Source of the DNA: Demequina lutea
GTDB taxonomy: Bacteria > Actinomycetota > Actinomycetes > Actinomycetales > Demequinaceae
Direction: 5' to 3'
NCBI RefSeq assembly: GCF_013409005.1
Contig: NZ_JACBZO010000001.1
Span: 868,001-932,000, forward strand
Length of the DNA: 64,000 nucleotides
Shown here: piece by piece, positions 16,971-25,661 of the stretch
Numbering within the stretch: position 1 is the first letter of the stretch
Layout: each line of letters begins with the position of its first letter
Made by a program: the position numbers and the translations under genes
Notes under the pieces: model-generated
What the model was told of the DNA's origin: nothing
Databases searched by the model: none
What the model saw: the letters and a program-made list of their open reading frames with translations, nothing else

Positions 16971-16987
16971 CGTTACCCACGGTAACG
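16971..16987. promoter_or_regulatory. Palindromic operator between DUF2342 and PDZ-protease genes
   Basis: CGTTACC-cac-GGTAACG, a perfect 7-3-7 inverted repeat. It lies 28-44 bp upstream of the DUF2342 ATG and 51-67 bp upstream of the protease GTG. It resembles GTAAC-type half-sites reported for MtrA, though those are described mainly as direct repeats. Confidence 0.55.
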
Positions 16988-17025
16988 AACGGCGACCGCG
17001 ATTGGGGCTGACGTTCGCTATGGGC

Positions 17026-17031
17026 AATGAT
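17026..17031 (+). promoter_or_regulatory. -10 element of PDZ/Lon-like gene (leaderless)
   Basis: AATGAT ends 6 nt before GTG 17038; this spacing is the reason for preferring GTG 17038 over ATG 17020. Confidence 0.35.
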
Positions 17032-17037
17032 GGATGG

Positions 17038-18153
17038 GTGACTGGTCCTGATGATGATGCGTTCGTCGCTTGGAGCGAGCGGTCGGCGACCCGCAAGGCG
17101 GGGGTGATGGCCGCCGCAGGCCTGTTGTCGTCGCTCCTGATTGCGGTGCTCACAGTGTTGCCGTCGCCGTACGCGATCGAAACGTCCGGACCAACCTACG
17201 ACACCTTGGCGTCCAAGGACGGAACAGCGCTCGTCGCGATAGATGGGGCCCCGACGTATGCCTCTACGGGCGAATTGCGGCTCACCACGGTCTTGCTCAG
17301 CACCGGCGCCAAGCGCGCATTCACCATCGGCAGGGTTCTCGAGGCCTTTGTTTCTCCCAACAGCACCGTCGCTCCCGTGGAACGCGTCTACAAGTCCCCC
17401 CAGGCGCAAAAGCAGGAGGCGCGGCAGAGCGCCGATGACTGGATCTCGTCTCAAGAGTCCGCAACGGTCTCCGCGCTCGAGGCGAGCGGGGTCGTGGTGC
17501 CGGCCACGATGAGGGTTGCGAGCATTCTTGATACGTCCAACGCCAAGAACGTGCTCCAAATTGGTGACGTGATCACCGCGGCGGATGGCAAGAAGCTGGT
17601 CTCGTATTCGGACCTCACGCGAGTGCTCCAAGCGCACAAGCCTGGCGACAGCATCAGCCTGACCGTCGTCAGGAGCGGCCAAAGCGTCGACGTGACGTTC
17701 GATCTCATCGCCGCTACGGACGGGCGGGCGCTCATGGGAGTATCGATCGACCCCACCTTCAACCTGCCCATACAGGTGAAGGTGGACATCAACAATGTCG
17801 GGGGGCCGAGCGCGGGCCTCATGTTCGCCCTCGCGATCATGGACAAGCTCAGCCCTCAAGACGAACTTCATGGTGCGAAGGTCGCCGGCACGGGAGAGAT
17901 CTACGTTGACGGCAAGGTCTACCCGATCGGCGGAATTCAGTACAAGCTCAAAGGCGCTCGCGAAGCCGGAGCGGACTACTTCCTAGCGCCCGTCGCGAAC
18001 TGTCCCGACGTCATCGGGCACATTCCTGCGGGCCTCAGCGTTTATGCAGTCAACGACCTCACCGATGCCTATGCCGCCATCGTGGCTATCGGTCAGGGAA
18101 AGACCGACGGGCTGCCCACGTGCAGCGCAGCCTCCGATAAGTCCAACAAGTAA
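17038..18153 (+). CDS. PDZ domain Lon-like serine protease (YlbL type)
   Basis: Membrane-anchored protease of the YlbL/Rv3194c type, 371 aa. An N-terminal membrane segment lies at about residues 21-42. A PDZ domain occupies roughly residues 140-220 (ILDTSNAKNVLQIGDVITAADG). A Lon-type proteolytic domain follows, with Ser258 in GGPSAGLMFALAI and Lys303 in IGGIQYKLKGA, the Ser-Lys dyad. Topology places PDZ and protease outside the cytoplasm. Start GTG 17038 is uncertain; ATG 17020 would add six residues. The UPF0182 gene follows after 9 bp, so the two are likely co-transcribed, as in other actinobacteria. Confidence 0.88.
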   Translation: MTGPDDDAFVAWSERSATRKAGVMAAAGLLSSLLIAVLTVLPSPYAIETSGPTYDTLASKDGTALVAIDGAPTYASTGELRLTTVLLSTGAKRAFTIGRVLEAFVSPNSTVAPVERVYKSPQAQKQEARQSADDWISSQESATVSALEASGVVVPATMRVASILDTSNAKNVLQIGDVITAADGKKLVSYSDLTRVLQAHKPGDSISLTVVRSGQSVDVTFDLIAATDGRALMGVSIDPTFNLPIQVKVDINNVGGPSAGLMFALAIMDKLSPQDELHGAKVAGTGEIYVDGKVYPIGGIQYKLKGAREAGADYFLAPVANCPDVIGHIPAGLSVYAVNDLTDAYAAIVAIGQGKTDGLPTCSAASDKSNK

Positions 18154-18162
18154 GGATCGCCC

Positions 18163-21147
18163 GTGAGTTTTGACGAGGAACGCCCCGTCCGTCGTCCGCG
18201 ACCCGTCGACGTGCCACGACGCAGGTCGCCGCTAGCGGTTGCAGTTTTTGTGGTCGCCGTGGTGGTGGTCGTGACCGTGGTGTTTGCGAACGTGTGGACC
18301 GAGGTCGCCTGGTACAAGCAGGTCGGCTACTTCTCCGTGTGGCGCACACAGTGGGTCGCGCGCGCGGCGATCTTCGCGATCTTCGCCCTCGTATCGGCGT
18401 TCGCCGTGTGGGGCTCATTGCGCTGGGCGAGGTCCATTCGACCCGCGCCTTCCGCGCCCCGGTCCACGCCGCTCGATCAATACCGCGAGCAGATCCGGCC
18501 CATCGAGCGCGTCGTCACCAGACTCCTGCCTGTGTTTGTGGGCCTCATCGCGGGCAGCGTGATGGCAGGCAAGTGGATGGAATTCCTGACGTTTCTTCAC
18601 CGCACGCCCTTCGGGGTGAAGGACCCGCAGTTCAATCTCGATGCGTCCTTCTACGTTTTCACACTTCCGGTGCTCAGCGCCATTGTCGATTTCGCGCTCG
18701 CGATCGCGGTCATGTGTGCCGTGCTCGCGGCGTTCGTGCACCTGCTGTATGGCGGGATTTCCGGCGGCGGCAGGCGCTTCGTCGCGAGCAAGGGAGCACG
18801 TACTCAGTTGGCGGTGCTCGGCTTCATCGTGATGGTCGGAATCGCCGCCGACTATGTGTTGAGTCGATTCTCCCTGATGCTCAATCAAGGAACCCGTTTC
18901 TCCGGCGCAAGCTATACCGACGTGCACGCGATTTTGCCTGCGCGGTCGATCCTCGCGGGCATCGCCATCCTCGTGGGCCTGATGTTCCTCCTGGTGATTT
19001 GGCGCGGCGACTGGCGGATTCCGGCAACGGGCGTGGGGCTCATGGCGTTGTCCGCCATCGTTGTTGGCGCCGTCTATCCTGCGATCGTCCAGAACTTTCA
19101 GGTGGAGCCCAACGCGCAGGATTTTGAGGCGAAATACATCCAGCGTGACATCAACGCGACGCGGTATGCGTACGGCATCGACAATGTGACCGCGACGCAA
19201 TACAAGGCGACCACGCAAGCGAACGCCGATGCCTTGCGCGCCGATGCCGACACGACCGCACAGATTCGCTTGCTAGACCCCAACGTCGTTTCACCCACGT
19301 TCCAGCAACTCCAGCAGAACAAGCAGTACTACTCCTTCCCGAGCACGCTCACCGTGGACAGGTACCGCATCAACGGCACACTGAGCGACACCGTGATCGC
19401 CGTGCGCGGGCTCAACCTCGATGGACTCAGTGCCGAGAACCGCACGTGGGTCAACGACCACACCGTGTACACGCACGGCTTTGGCGTGGTCGCGGCGTAT
19501 GGCAACCGTGTCGAGACAGACGGGCGACCCGTCTTCTACCAGTCGGGAATTCCCTCGACGGGTGAGCTCGGAACGTACCAGCCTCGTGTGTACTTTGGCA
19601 CGGGCATGCCCGACTACTCGATCGTGGGGGCGCCCAAGGGCTCCACGCCGTGGGAACTCGACTACCCAGACGACAATGCCGGCGGACAGGTCAACAACAC
19701 CTTCGACGGCAACGGCGGGCCCGCCGTGGGGAGCACGTTTGAGCGGTTGATGTTCGCACTGAAGTTCGGTGAACAGCAGATCCTCTTCTCGGACCGCGTG
19801 ACCCCCGATTCGCAAATCCTGTATTACCGCGACCCGATACAAAGGGTCCAGAAGGTTGCGCCTTATCTCAAGCTCGACGCGACGACGTATCCCGCAGTCG
19901 TCGATGGTCGCATCGTGTGGGTAGTTGACGGGTATACCTCGACGGCGAACTTCCCCTATTCGGCGTCCATCACGTCGACGACGCTCTTTTCGAACCCAGA
20001 TCCGCTGAACCCCACGGTCCTCAACTACGTGAGAAACTCGGTCAAGGCAACGGTGGACGCGTACAGCGGCAAAGTGACGCTGTACGCATGGGACCCGCAG
20101 GACCCGATCCTGCAGACCTGGCAGAAGGTGTTTCCCTCGACGCTCAAGCCGTACTCGGACATGAGCGGCGACCTGATGAGTCACATGCGCTATCCCGAGG
20201 ACCTGTTCACGATTCAGCGCTATCAGCTCACGCGCTACCACGTCACAAACGCGTCCGACTTCTACTCGGGTCAGGACTTCTGGGCGAACCCCAAGGACCC
20301 CACGAACGAGGCGGTGGACCAACCGCCGTACTACCTGACCCTGCAAATGCCAGGTCAAAGCGTGCCGTCCTTCTCGCTCACTAGCAGTTTCATTCCCCAA
20401 GGCACGTCTTCGAGAAACGTGCTGACGGGTTTCTTGGCGGTCAACTCGGAGACGGGCAGTACGCCAGGGGTCAAGGATCCGGATTACGGCAAGCTTCGCC
20501 TCCTTGAACTGCCACGAGACACGACCGTGTCCGGTCCAGGCCAGGTACAGAACCAATTCCGTTCAGACACGGAGGCGCAGAAGGTGCTCAACATTCTTCG
20601 CCAAGGTGAGACCGATGTCATCAATGGCAACCTGCTGACGTTGCCCGTTGGCGGGGGACTCCTGTATGTCCAGCCGGTATACGTGAAGTCCTCCACGGGA
20701 ACTCAGTTCCCGTTACTCCAGAAGGTCTTCGTGTCGTTTGGCGACCAGGTCGGCTTTGCCGACACGCTGTCAGGCGCACTGGACCAGGTATTTGGCGGTG
20801 GGGTAACGCCCGGTCTCAACCCGGGGACTACGAGCCCAACCCCAACCCCAACCCCAACCCCAACCCCAACGAACCCCAACGGAAGCGAATCGCGCGTGGC
20901 GCTTGCGCAGGCGTTGAGCGATGCTCAGAAGGCGATACAGGACGGCCAGGCTGCCCTCGCCAACGGAGACTTCGCGGCATACGGCGAGGCCCAGGATGCG
21001 CTGAAGAGTGCGCTCGCCAGGGCCATCGACGCCGAGTCTACCTTGGACGGTACGGCGAGTACGGGTGTGACGGCCCCGACCCCGACGCCGCAGGCAACGC
21101 CCACGCCCACGCCGTCCAAGCCGGCGGTGGCACCAGCGAGCGCCTAG
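18163..21147 (+). CDS. UPF0182 family membrane protein
   Basis: A 994-aa membrane protein of the UPF0182 family (Rv3193c-like); function unknown. About seven membrane segments lie within residues 20-320, followed by a large, probably extracytoplasmic domain (residues about 330-860) rich in Tyr, Asp and Asn. The tail has two Pro-Thr linkers: one encoded by a hexanucleotide repeat at 20835-20870, and a second, more varied one before the end. Between them is an Ala/Gln-rich helical stretch (ALAQALSDAQKAIQDGQAAL). GTG 18163 has AAGGAT upstream. A bidirectional terminator follows the stop. Confidence 0.9.
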   Translation: MSFDEERPVRRPRPVDVPRRRSPLAVAVFVVAVVVVVTVVFANVWTEVAWYKQVGYFSVWRTQWVARAAIFAIFALVSAFAVWGSLRWARSIRPAPSAPRSTPLDQYREQIRPIERVVTRLLPVFVGLIAGSVMAGKWMEFLTFLHRTPFGVKDPQFNLDASFYVFTLPVLSAIVDFALAIAVMCAVLAAFVHLLYGGISGGGRRFVASKGARTQLAVLGFIVMVGIAADYVLSRFSLMLNQGTRFSGASYTDVHAILPARSILAGIAILVGLMFLLVIWRGDWRIPATGVGLMALSAIVVGAVYPAIVQNFQVEPNAQDFEAKYIQRDINATRYAYGIDNVTATQYKATTQANADALRADADTTAQIRLLDPNVVSPTFQQLQQNKQYYSFPSTLTVDRYRINGTLSDTVIAVRGLNLDGLSAENRTWVNDHTVYTHGFGVVAAYGNRVETDGRPVFYQSGIPSTGELGTYQPRVYFGTGMPDYSIVGAPKGSTPWELDYPDDNAGGQVNNTFDGNGGPAVGSTFERLMFALKFGEQQILFSDRVTPDSQILYYRDPIQRVQKVAPYLKLDATTYPAVVDGRIVWVVDGYTSTANFPYSASITSTTLFSNPDPLNPTVLNYVRNSVKATVDAYSGKVTLYAWDPQDPILQTWQKVFPSTLKPYSDMSGDLMSHMRYPEDLFTIQRYQLTRYHVTNASDFYSGQDFWANPKDPTNEAVDQPPYYLTLQMPGQSVPSFSLTSSFIPQGTSSRNVLTGFLAVNSETGSTPGVKDPDYGKLRLLELPRDTTVSGPGQVQNQFRSDTEAQKVLNILRQGETDVINGNLLTLPVGGGLLYVQPVYVKSSTGTQFPLLQKVFVSFGDQVGFADTLSGALDQVFGGGVTPGLNPGTTSPTPTPTPTPTPTNPNGSESRVALAQALSDAQKAIQDGQAALANGDFAAYGEAQDALKSALARAIDAESTLDGTASTGVTAPTPTPQATPTPTPSKPAVAPASA
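20835..20870 (+). repeat. (AACCCC)n tandem repeat inside UPF0182 gene
   Basis: Five perfect AACCCC units (20838-20867) after a CCC and before AAC. They encode alternating Pro-Thr. The minus (template) strand reads (GGGGTT)n and could form a G-quadruplex. Confidence 0.9.
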
Positions 21148-21171
21148 CGCCCGTCAACACCTACTGATGGC

Positions 21172-21209
21172 ATGACTGGGGCCCGCGGTTTCCCGCGGGC
21201 CCCAGTCAT
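21172..21209. terminator. Bidirectional terminator between UPF0182 and DUF4328 genes
   Basis: A perfect 17-bp stem, ATGACTGGGGCCCGCGG (21172-21188) with 21193-21209, and a tetraloop tttc, between convergent genes. It is symmetric enough to serve both strands; U-tracts are poor on both sides. Confidence 0.82.
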
Positions 21210-21249
21210 TGTCAAGTTCGGTGGAGAGCCATCGGCTAGCACGCTGCAG

Positions 21250-21984
21250 TTAGGACACCTCGGCCTCGTGGCGCGTTGTGACGCGGATGATCATCGCGAG
21301 GAAGACCCACGACACGAGCATTGCGATGGAGCTTGCCCACATGAGGCCCACAATCGGGTCGAGGGCCTCGGGATGAGCGAGTTTGCCCGTTGACAAGTCA
21401 ATAGCCGTGAACTCCGGAATCACAGACGCCACGGACACGCCGACGGCCGCCACGTAGGCGATCCACCAGCCGAGCAGAATGCCCATCCCTGCCCGCGCCT
21501 TGGTGATCGCCCTCATTCCAAGGAGCGGCAACACGATGTTGGCGACCGGAACAAACCAACCCCACCACTCGACCGCAGGGGGACCTCCGATCGTCTCGCC
21601 GCGTGCCTTCCTCGCCGCACGAATCCTGGACATCCACAGCGCGAGAAGGACGAAACTTGCGATCGACAATGGGATGCTGAGAGCGGACACGGGGCTCTGG
21701 CCCGCAAATAGCGATGCGCTTTGGGGGTCCGCGAGTCGTTGCTTGAGTCCCTCGACCATGGCGGGAGCCGACACCGCGCCAAGTACCGAGGTCGCGGCGT
21801 ACGCGCCGGTCAGGATGGTGGCCCACAGCGCGACCTTGTTGGGGGCCGCCGCTTGCACGGTGATTGGTACGTAACCGGGAGGAGCCATGGGCGTGTAACC
21901 GGGAGGAGCCATCGGCGCGGGCGTCGGGGAAGAGTCCGAAGTCGGTGAAGCGAAGGGATCTGGCGTTGCTGGTGGTGTCGTCAT
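21250..21984 (-). CDS. DUF4328 membrane protein
   Basis: A 244-aa protein with a Pro-rich cytoplasmic N-terminus that contains a tandem duplication (MAPPGYTP then MAPPGYVP, mirrored in the DNA at about 21868-21911), followed by about six hydrophobic segments. The WWGWFVPVANIVLPLLGMRAI stretch (WWGWFVPVAN) is the DUF4328 hallmark. Function unknown. Start ATG 21984 is supported by TAGCGT seven bases upstream on the minus strand. It converges on the UPF0182 gene and is divergent from tRNA-fMet. Confidence 0.85.
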   Translation of the reverse strand: MTTPPATPDPFASPTSDSSPTPAPMAPPGYTPMAPPGYVPITVQAAAPNKVALWATILTGAYAATSVLGAVSAPAMVEGLKQRLADPQSASLFAGQSPVSALSIPLSIASFVLLALWMSRIRAARKARGETIGGPPAVEWWGWFVPVANIVLPLLGMRAITKARAGMGILLGWWIAYVAAVGVSVASVIPEFTAIDLSTGKLAHPEALDPIVGLMWASSIAMLVSWVFLAMIIRVTTRHEAEVS

Positions 21985-21991
21985 AGCAACG

Positions 21992-21997
21992 ACGCTA
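21992..21997 (-). promoter_or_regulatory. -10 element of DUF4328 gene (leaderless)
   Basis: TAGCGT on the minus strand, 7 nt before ATG 21984. Confidence 0.42.
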
Positions 21998-22115
21998 GTC
22001 AAGTTGGGCAAAGACCGCATCCTGCTAGCGCATGATGATGAATCATTCCGGAGGCCGATTAGGCGCTCGCCACGGCACGCGGTAGAGTTCATATCCGCGC
22101 ACGACGCGCACCCGA

Positions 22116-22189
22116 CGCGGGGTGGAGCAGTTCGGTAGCTCGCCGGGCTCATAACCCGGAGGTCGCAGGTTCAAATCCTGTCCCCGCTA
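22116..22189 (+). tRNA. Initiator tRNA-fMet (CAT anticodon)
   Basis: A 74-nt cloverleaf from CGCGGGG to discriminator A 22189. The anticodon loop CTCATAA is closed by CCGGG/CCCGG, giving the three consecutive G:C pairs of initiator tRNAs. The 5' C1 faces U72, the unpaired end that marks initiators. The T-arm reads GCAGG-TTCAAAT-CCTGT. CCA is not encoded. Nearly identical initiator tRNA sequences are known across actinobacteria. Confidence 0.96.
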
Positions 22190-22198
22190 CGAAAGATG

Positions 22199-22228
22199 AA
22201 GGCCCTGACCTAGACCGGTCGGGGCCTT
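22199..22228 (+). terminator. Intrinsic terminator of tRNA-fMet
   Basis: AAGGCCCTGACC pairs with GGTCGGGGCCTT: 12 pairs including one G:U, 6-nt loop, followed by TGTCGTTTT. It starts 10 nt after the tRNA. Confidence 0.88.
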
Positions 22229-22265
22229 TGTCGTTTTCCACGGGAAGTGTGCTTCGCCTCGTGGC

Positions 22266-22292
22266 GTGGCGGGCGTGGCGGGCGTGGCGGGC
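22266..22292. repeat. Nonamer tandem repeat
   Basis: Three perfect GTGGCGGGC units followed by a decayed GTTGG. It lies in the 331-bp gene-free stretch 22190-22520, which otherwise holds the tRNA terminator, a GCCGGTG/CACCGGC hairpin (22431-22450) and a possible -10 TACTCT (22467-22472) for the permease gene. Confidence 0.7.
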
Positions 22293-22520
22293 GTTGGATT
22301 CGGCAGAGTGGTGAGAAAAGGGTGCCGAATTGGCGCGATGACAGGGGTCCGCTGGCCAGCGAGACCCCGCTTCCCATGATCCCGCCGGACTTCGCCTAGG
22401 CGCGCGTCGGCACGACTTGCCGGCATCCGGGCCGGTGGGCCTGCACCGGCACCATTCGGGCGCGAGTACTCTGGTGGATCGTGCGTGCCGGGCAACCGAC
22501 GCGCCTCGACCGGAGGCCCC

Positions 22521-23923
22521 ATGAAAACGACAGCCTTGAGCGAACCTGTCCCTGTCCGCTCACGCTGGTGGAACAGCCGTGTTGTTCTCCTCATTGCCTT
22601 CGCGTTCTCGGTCATGGCGGATCCCGTGTCCTCGGTCGCCTACGCGATCGAGGCGGCGCTCAGGGCGCTCGGCGGCAGGCTTGACCTACTCGTTGCCGCG
22701 ATGGCGGCGGTCGTGTTCGTCGTCGCGCTTGTCGTGACTTCCTACCACCAGCTCGTCGCACGCTTTCCCGAGGGGGGCGGCTCTGCCGCGGCGACGGGCA
22801 AGGCCTTCGGTGAGGGCTGGTCATTCGTGCCGATGGGCGCGTTGGTGGTCGACTTCGTCTTGACGATCGCCATTTCGGTCTCCGCGGGATCTTCCGCGAT
22901 CACTCGTACGTGCTAGGTGTGGCGCCTCATCGGTTGTGGCTCGCGCTCGGCCTGCTCACTCTCGTGGCGCTCCTGATGCAGTTCGGTCACTTGGGACGCG
23001 CGGTGTTCGCGGTGCTGACGCTCGTTTTCCTCGTCATCGGTGCGACGGTCCTCATCCAGGCCTTGGGGGATTCTGCGGCCGCCGTGATCAGTGAGCCCGC
23101 CCTGACCAAATCCGCGCCCCTCGCCGTCATCCTGGCCTTCCCTGTAGCCATGGCGCTCGCCACCGGGGTCGAGGCCCCGTCCTCGGCGATCGCCCAGCTT
23201 CCTCAGCTCGATGACGCCGGCAGGCGTGCCTTCGGACGCTGGGCGCTGTGGCTCACTCTCGGCATCGTGGGCGTACTGACGATCGGACTGGCGGTCGCGG
23301 CGGTTCACCTTCAGATTGGGGTGCCTCGCGAAGACGCGACGCTGGTCGCCAACATCGCGCGAGCCGGCAGTTCCGGAAGCGTCTTCGCGGCCTTCCAAGG
23401 CGCCACGGCTTTGCTGCTGCTCTCCGCTGCGAGTTCATCGTTCCAAGCCGGACCTGGTCTTCTCAAGGCCCTTGCCCGCAGCACGACGCCAGGGGAAGCT
23501 CTCCATGGAGTGTTGCCAGTCGCCCTCGGCCGCATGAACAAGCATCACGTTCCCCTCGTGGGCGTCGCCATATTCTTCGTGCTCTCCGCAGCAGTGGTCA
23601 TCGCCGGGGGAGCGGAGGATCAGGAGCTCGTGTTGTTCTACGCGGTGGCCGTCTTTGTCAGCTTTCTCATGGGGCTTACCGCGATGTCGTACTTCGCATA
23701 TCGCGAGCGGCACTTCGGTTGGCTCATCCTCAACGTCTCGGCGGCAATTGCGGTGGCCTTCACGCTCGTCGCCAACCTGTTTAGGCCCGCCGCCATCGGG
23801 TCTCTTGGCGCCACGGCGATCGTGGCTGGCGGGCTGTACGTCGCGTGGGTGCGCGCGGGCCGCCCCCGTGGAGCGTCACATGCGCTCGCCGAGGCTGAGG
23901 CTCCGGAGGACCCGACCGTATAG
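22521..23923 (+). pseudogene. APC-family amino acid permease, frameshifted
   Basis: Two overlapping frames make one permease of the amino acid-polyamine-organocation type. The first part (22521-22916) starts at ATG 22521 with GGAGG four bases upstream. It holds the first membrane segments (MADPVSSVAYAIEAAL, LVVTSYHQLVARFPEGGGSA) and stops at TAG just after SVSAGSSAI. The second part continues in the frame of GTG 22910 (LGVAPHRLWLALGL) to 23923 with the remaining segments. A single-base deletion within about 22899-22909 explains both pieces. No slippery heptamer is seen there, so programmed frameshifting is unlikely. Either the gene is broken or the assembly has an error. A second APC gene follows 9 bp later. 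Substrate unknown. Confidence 0.8.
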
Positions 23924-23926
23924 CCT
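23921..23926 (+). promoter_or_regulatory. -10 element of second APC permease (leaderless)
   Basis: TAGCCT ends 6 nt before GTG 23933; its TAG is also the stop codon of the preceding frameshifted permease. Confidence 0.38.
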
Positions 23927-23932
23927 TCTCGC

Positions 23933-25222
23933 GTGCCCACCGCTCGCGTGAATCCTCAGGCTCCCTCCCCCCGACGGCTTGGCCTCGTGGGGGCCGTAGG
24001 CATTGGCATCGGGTCGATGCTCGGCGCCGGTGTCTTCGTCGTCTGGGCGCCCGCGGTGGCCGTGGCGGGGCGTTGGCTGCTTGCCGCGATCGCGCTCGCG
24101 GCCCTCGTGGCGGTGATTAACGCCGCGTCGACCGCTCAGCTCGCCGCCATTCATCCCGTGGCGGGGGGAGCGTACGCCTACGGTGCGCGCGAACTCGGCC
24201 CAGCGTGGGGCTTCGTGGCAGGGCTTGGATTTGTGGTGGGCAAGATTGCGTCGGTCGCCGCGATGGCGCTCGCCATCGGGTCCTATGTGTGGCCCGCTCA
24301 CGCGCCGATCGTTGGGGTGGCGGTGGTCGCGCTCGTATGGGGGCTCAACGCTAGAGGGGTGAGCAGGACGGCGTGGGCGACGACGGTCATCGCCGTCATC
24401 GTGCTCGTGGGAATCGCGGCCGTCGTCGTCGCCTCGCTATCGACGAACGTTGAGTCGGTGCACAAGGTGGAAACGGCGCCCATCACGGTGGTGGGCGTTG
24501 CGTCGGCCGCCGCGCTCATCTTCTTCGCATTCGCGGGGTATGCGCGGCTCGCAACCCTCGGCGAGGAGGTGCGAGATCCCGCGCGGACCATTCCACGCGC
24601 CGTGGCGATCGCGTTGGCGATCGTCGTCGTCGTGTACGGAATACTCGGGGCGGTGCTGTTGAGAAGGCCAGGCGTGGCGGCCCTCATCGGCGCCGACGCA
24701 CCGCTGACGCTCGCGGTCCCGGACATCGCTGTGTGGCGCTCCGCACTGGCGGCGCTGGCCGCACTCGCCGCGGGAGGTGCCCTAATCGCGCTCATGGCGG
24801 GGATCGGTCGCACCGCCATGGCGATGGCGCGGGCGGGGGACCTTCCCCGTGTCCTCGGGCGGACGAGCCCCACCACGGGTGTTCCGCAAATTGCGGAGGC
24901 CGTCGCGGGTGTGGCCGCGATTGCATTGGCGTGGTGGGCTGACCTTGGCTTCGCGCTCGCGATGTCGAGCGTCTCGGTTCTCACGTATTACGCGATTGCG
25001 AATGCGGCAGCCTTCGCGGCGCGCGGTCGCGCCACGGGCTTTGCGATTCCACGCGCGGTGTCGGCCGTGGGTCTCGTCCTTTGCCTTGCGCTCGCGCTGT
25101 CCCTCGATCGCGTGCCGACCCTCGCCGCGGTCGGAGTGGGCGTGGTTGCCGTGGTCGTGCGGGCGGTCGTACTCGGGGTCCGCAAGCGGGGGTTGGAATC
25201 TCGACAGGCGTCGCGGGGTTAA
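23933..25222 (+). CDS. APC-family amino acid permease
   Basis: An intact 429-aa inner-membrane transporter with about 12 hydrophobic segments. The first carries the family's glycine-rich start (GAVGIGIGSMLGAGVF), and FFAFAGYARLATLGEEVRDPARTIPRA is the typical segment 6-7 loop (key part EEVRDPARTIPRA). It lies directly after a frameshifted relative; the two differ too much to be a recent duplication. Its own -10 element means it need not depend on the broken gene. Substrate unknown, probably a neutral or cationic amino acid. Confidence 0.88.
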   Translation: MPTARVNPQAPSPRRLGLVGAVGIGIGSMLGAGVFVVWAPAVAVAGRWLLAAIALAALVAVINAASTAQLAAIHPVAGGAYAYGARELGPAWGFVAGLGFVVGKIASVAAMALAIGSYVWPAHAPIVGVAVVALVWGLNARGVSRTAWATTVIAVIVLVGIAAVVVASLSTNVESVHKVETAPITVVGVASAAALIFFAFAGYARLATLGEEVRDPARTIPRAVAIALAIVVVVYGILGAVLLRRPGVAALIGADAPLTLAVPDIAVWRSALAALAALAAGGALIALMAGIGRTAMAMARAGDLPRVLGRTSPTTGVPQIAEAVAGVAAIALAWWADLGFALAMSSVSVLTYYAIANAAAFAARGRATGFAIPRAVSAVGLVLCLALALSLDRVPTLAAVGVGVVAVVVRAVVLGVRKRGLESRQASRG

Positions 25223-25254
25223 TTCACTGACGGACCTATAGCGAGGAGAACCCC

Positions 25255-25536
25255 ATGAAGGCCACATGGAACGGCACGGTCATTGCCGAATCTGCCGACA
25301 CTGTCGTAGTCGAGGGCAACCACTATTTCCCGAGAGAGTCGATCAAGCCGGAGTTCTACCGCGAATCCGAGATGACGTCGGTGTGCCCCTGGAAGGGCAA
25401 CGCCGCGTACTTTGACGTCGTCGTCGGCGACTCCGTCAACGCGGATGCCGCGTGGCACTACGACGCGCCAAAGGAAGCCGCCAAGCAGATCACCGGTCGC
25501 GTCGCCTTCTGGAAGGGCGTCGTCGTCGCCGACTAG
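25255..25536 (+). CDS. DUF427 protein
   Basis: A 93-aa protein spanning one DUF427 domain. Recognised by NGTVIAESADTVVVEGNHYFP at the start (NGTVIAES...VEGNHYFP), the central CPWKGNAAYFDV and the ending GRVAFWKGVVV. The family is a small beta-fold of unknown function, common in actinobacteria. ATG 25255 has GAGGAG eight bases upstream. A hairpin follows at 25575-25592. Confidence 0.92.
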   Translation: MKATWNGTVIAESADTVVVEGNHYFPRESIKPEFYRESEMTSVCPWKGNAAYFDVVVGDSVNADAAWHYDAPKEAAKQITGRVAFWKGVVVAD

Positions 25537-25574
25537 CGACGCAAGAGGGACCCCGAAGGGAAGCACGTGCATCG

Positions 25575-25592
25575 CTCAGGGTGTGCCCTGAG
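25575..25592 (+). terminator. Hairpin between DUF427 gene and ABC operon
   Basis: CTCAGGG-tgtg-CCCTGAG, a 7-bp perfect stem 39 bp past the DUF427 stop. It lacks a U-tract; a role as protein site for the ABC operon is also possible. Confidence 0.4.
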
Positions 25593-25649
25593 TGGAGACA
25601 GGGGTGGTCGTCGTCCCTGGGACGGACGCCCAAATTCTGGTTGTCCTGT

Positions 25650-25655
25650 TAGGTT
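25650..25655 (+). promoter_or_regulatory. -10 element of ABC operon (leaderless)
   Basis: TAGGTT ends 6 nt before ATG 25662. It would drive all four ABC genes. Confidence 0.45.
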
Positions 25656-25661
25656 TCGAAG

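Noticed and set aside
15639..16985. 448-codon plus-strand open frame opposite the DUF2342 gene
   Set aside because: Arg/His/Gly-rich without hydrophobic pattern or motif; the minus-strand gene has a good ribosome binding site and family signature.
22899..22916. Programmed -1 frameshift in the APC permease
   Set aside because: No slippery heptamer or downstream stimulator is seen; permeases of this family are not known to use frameshifting.
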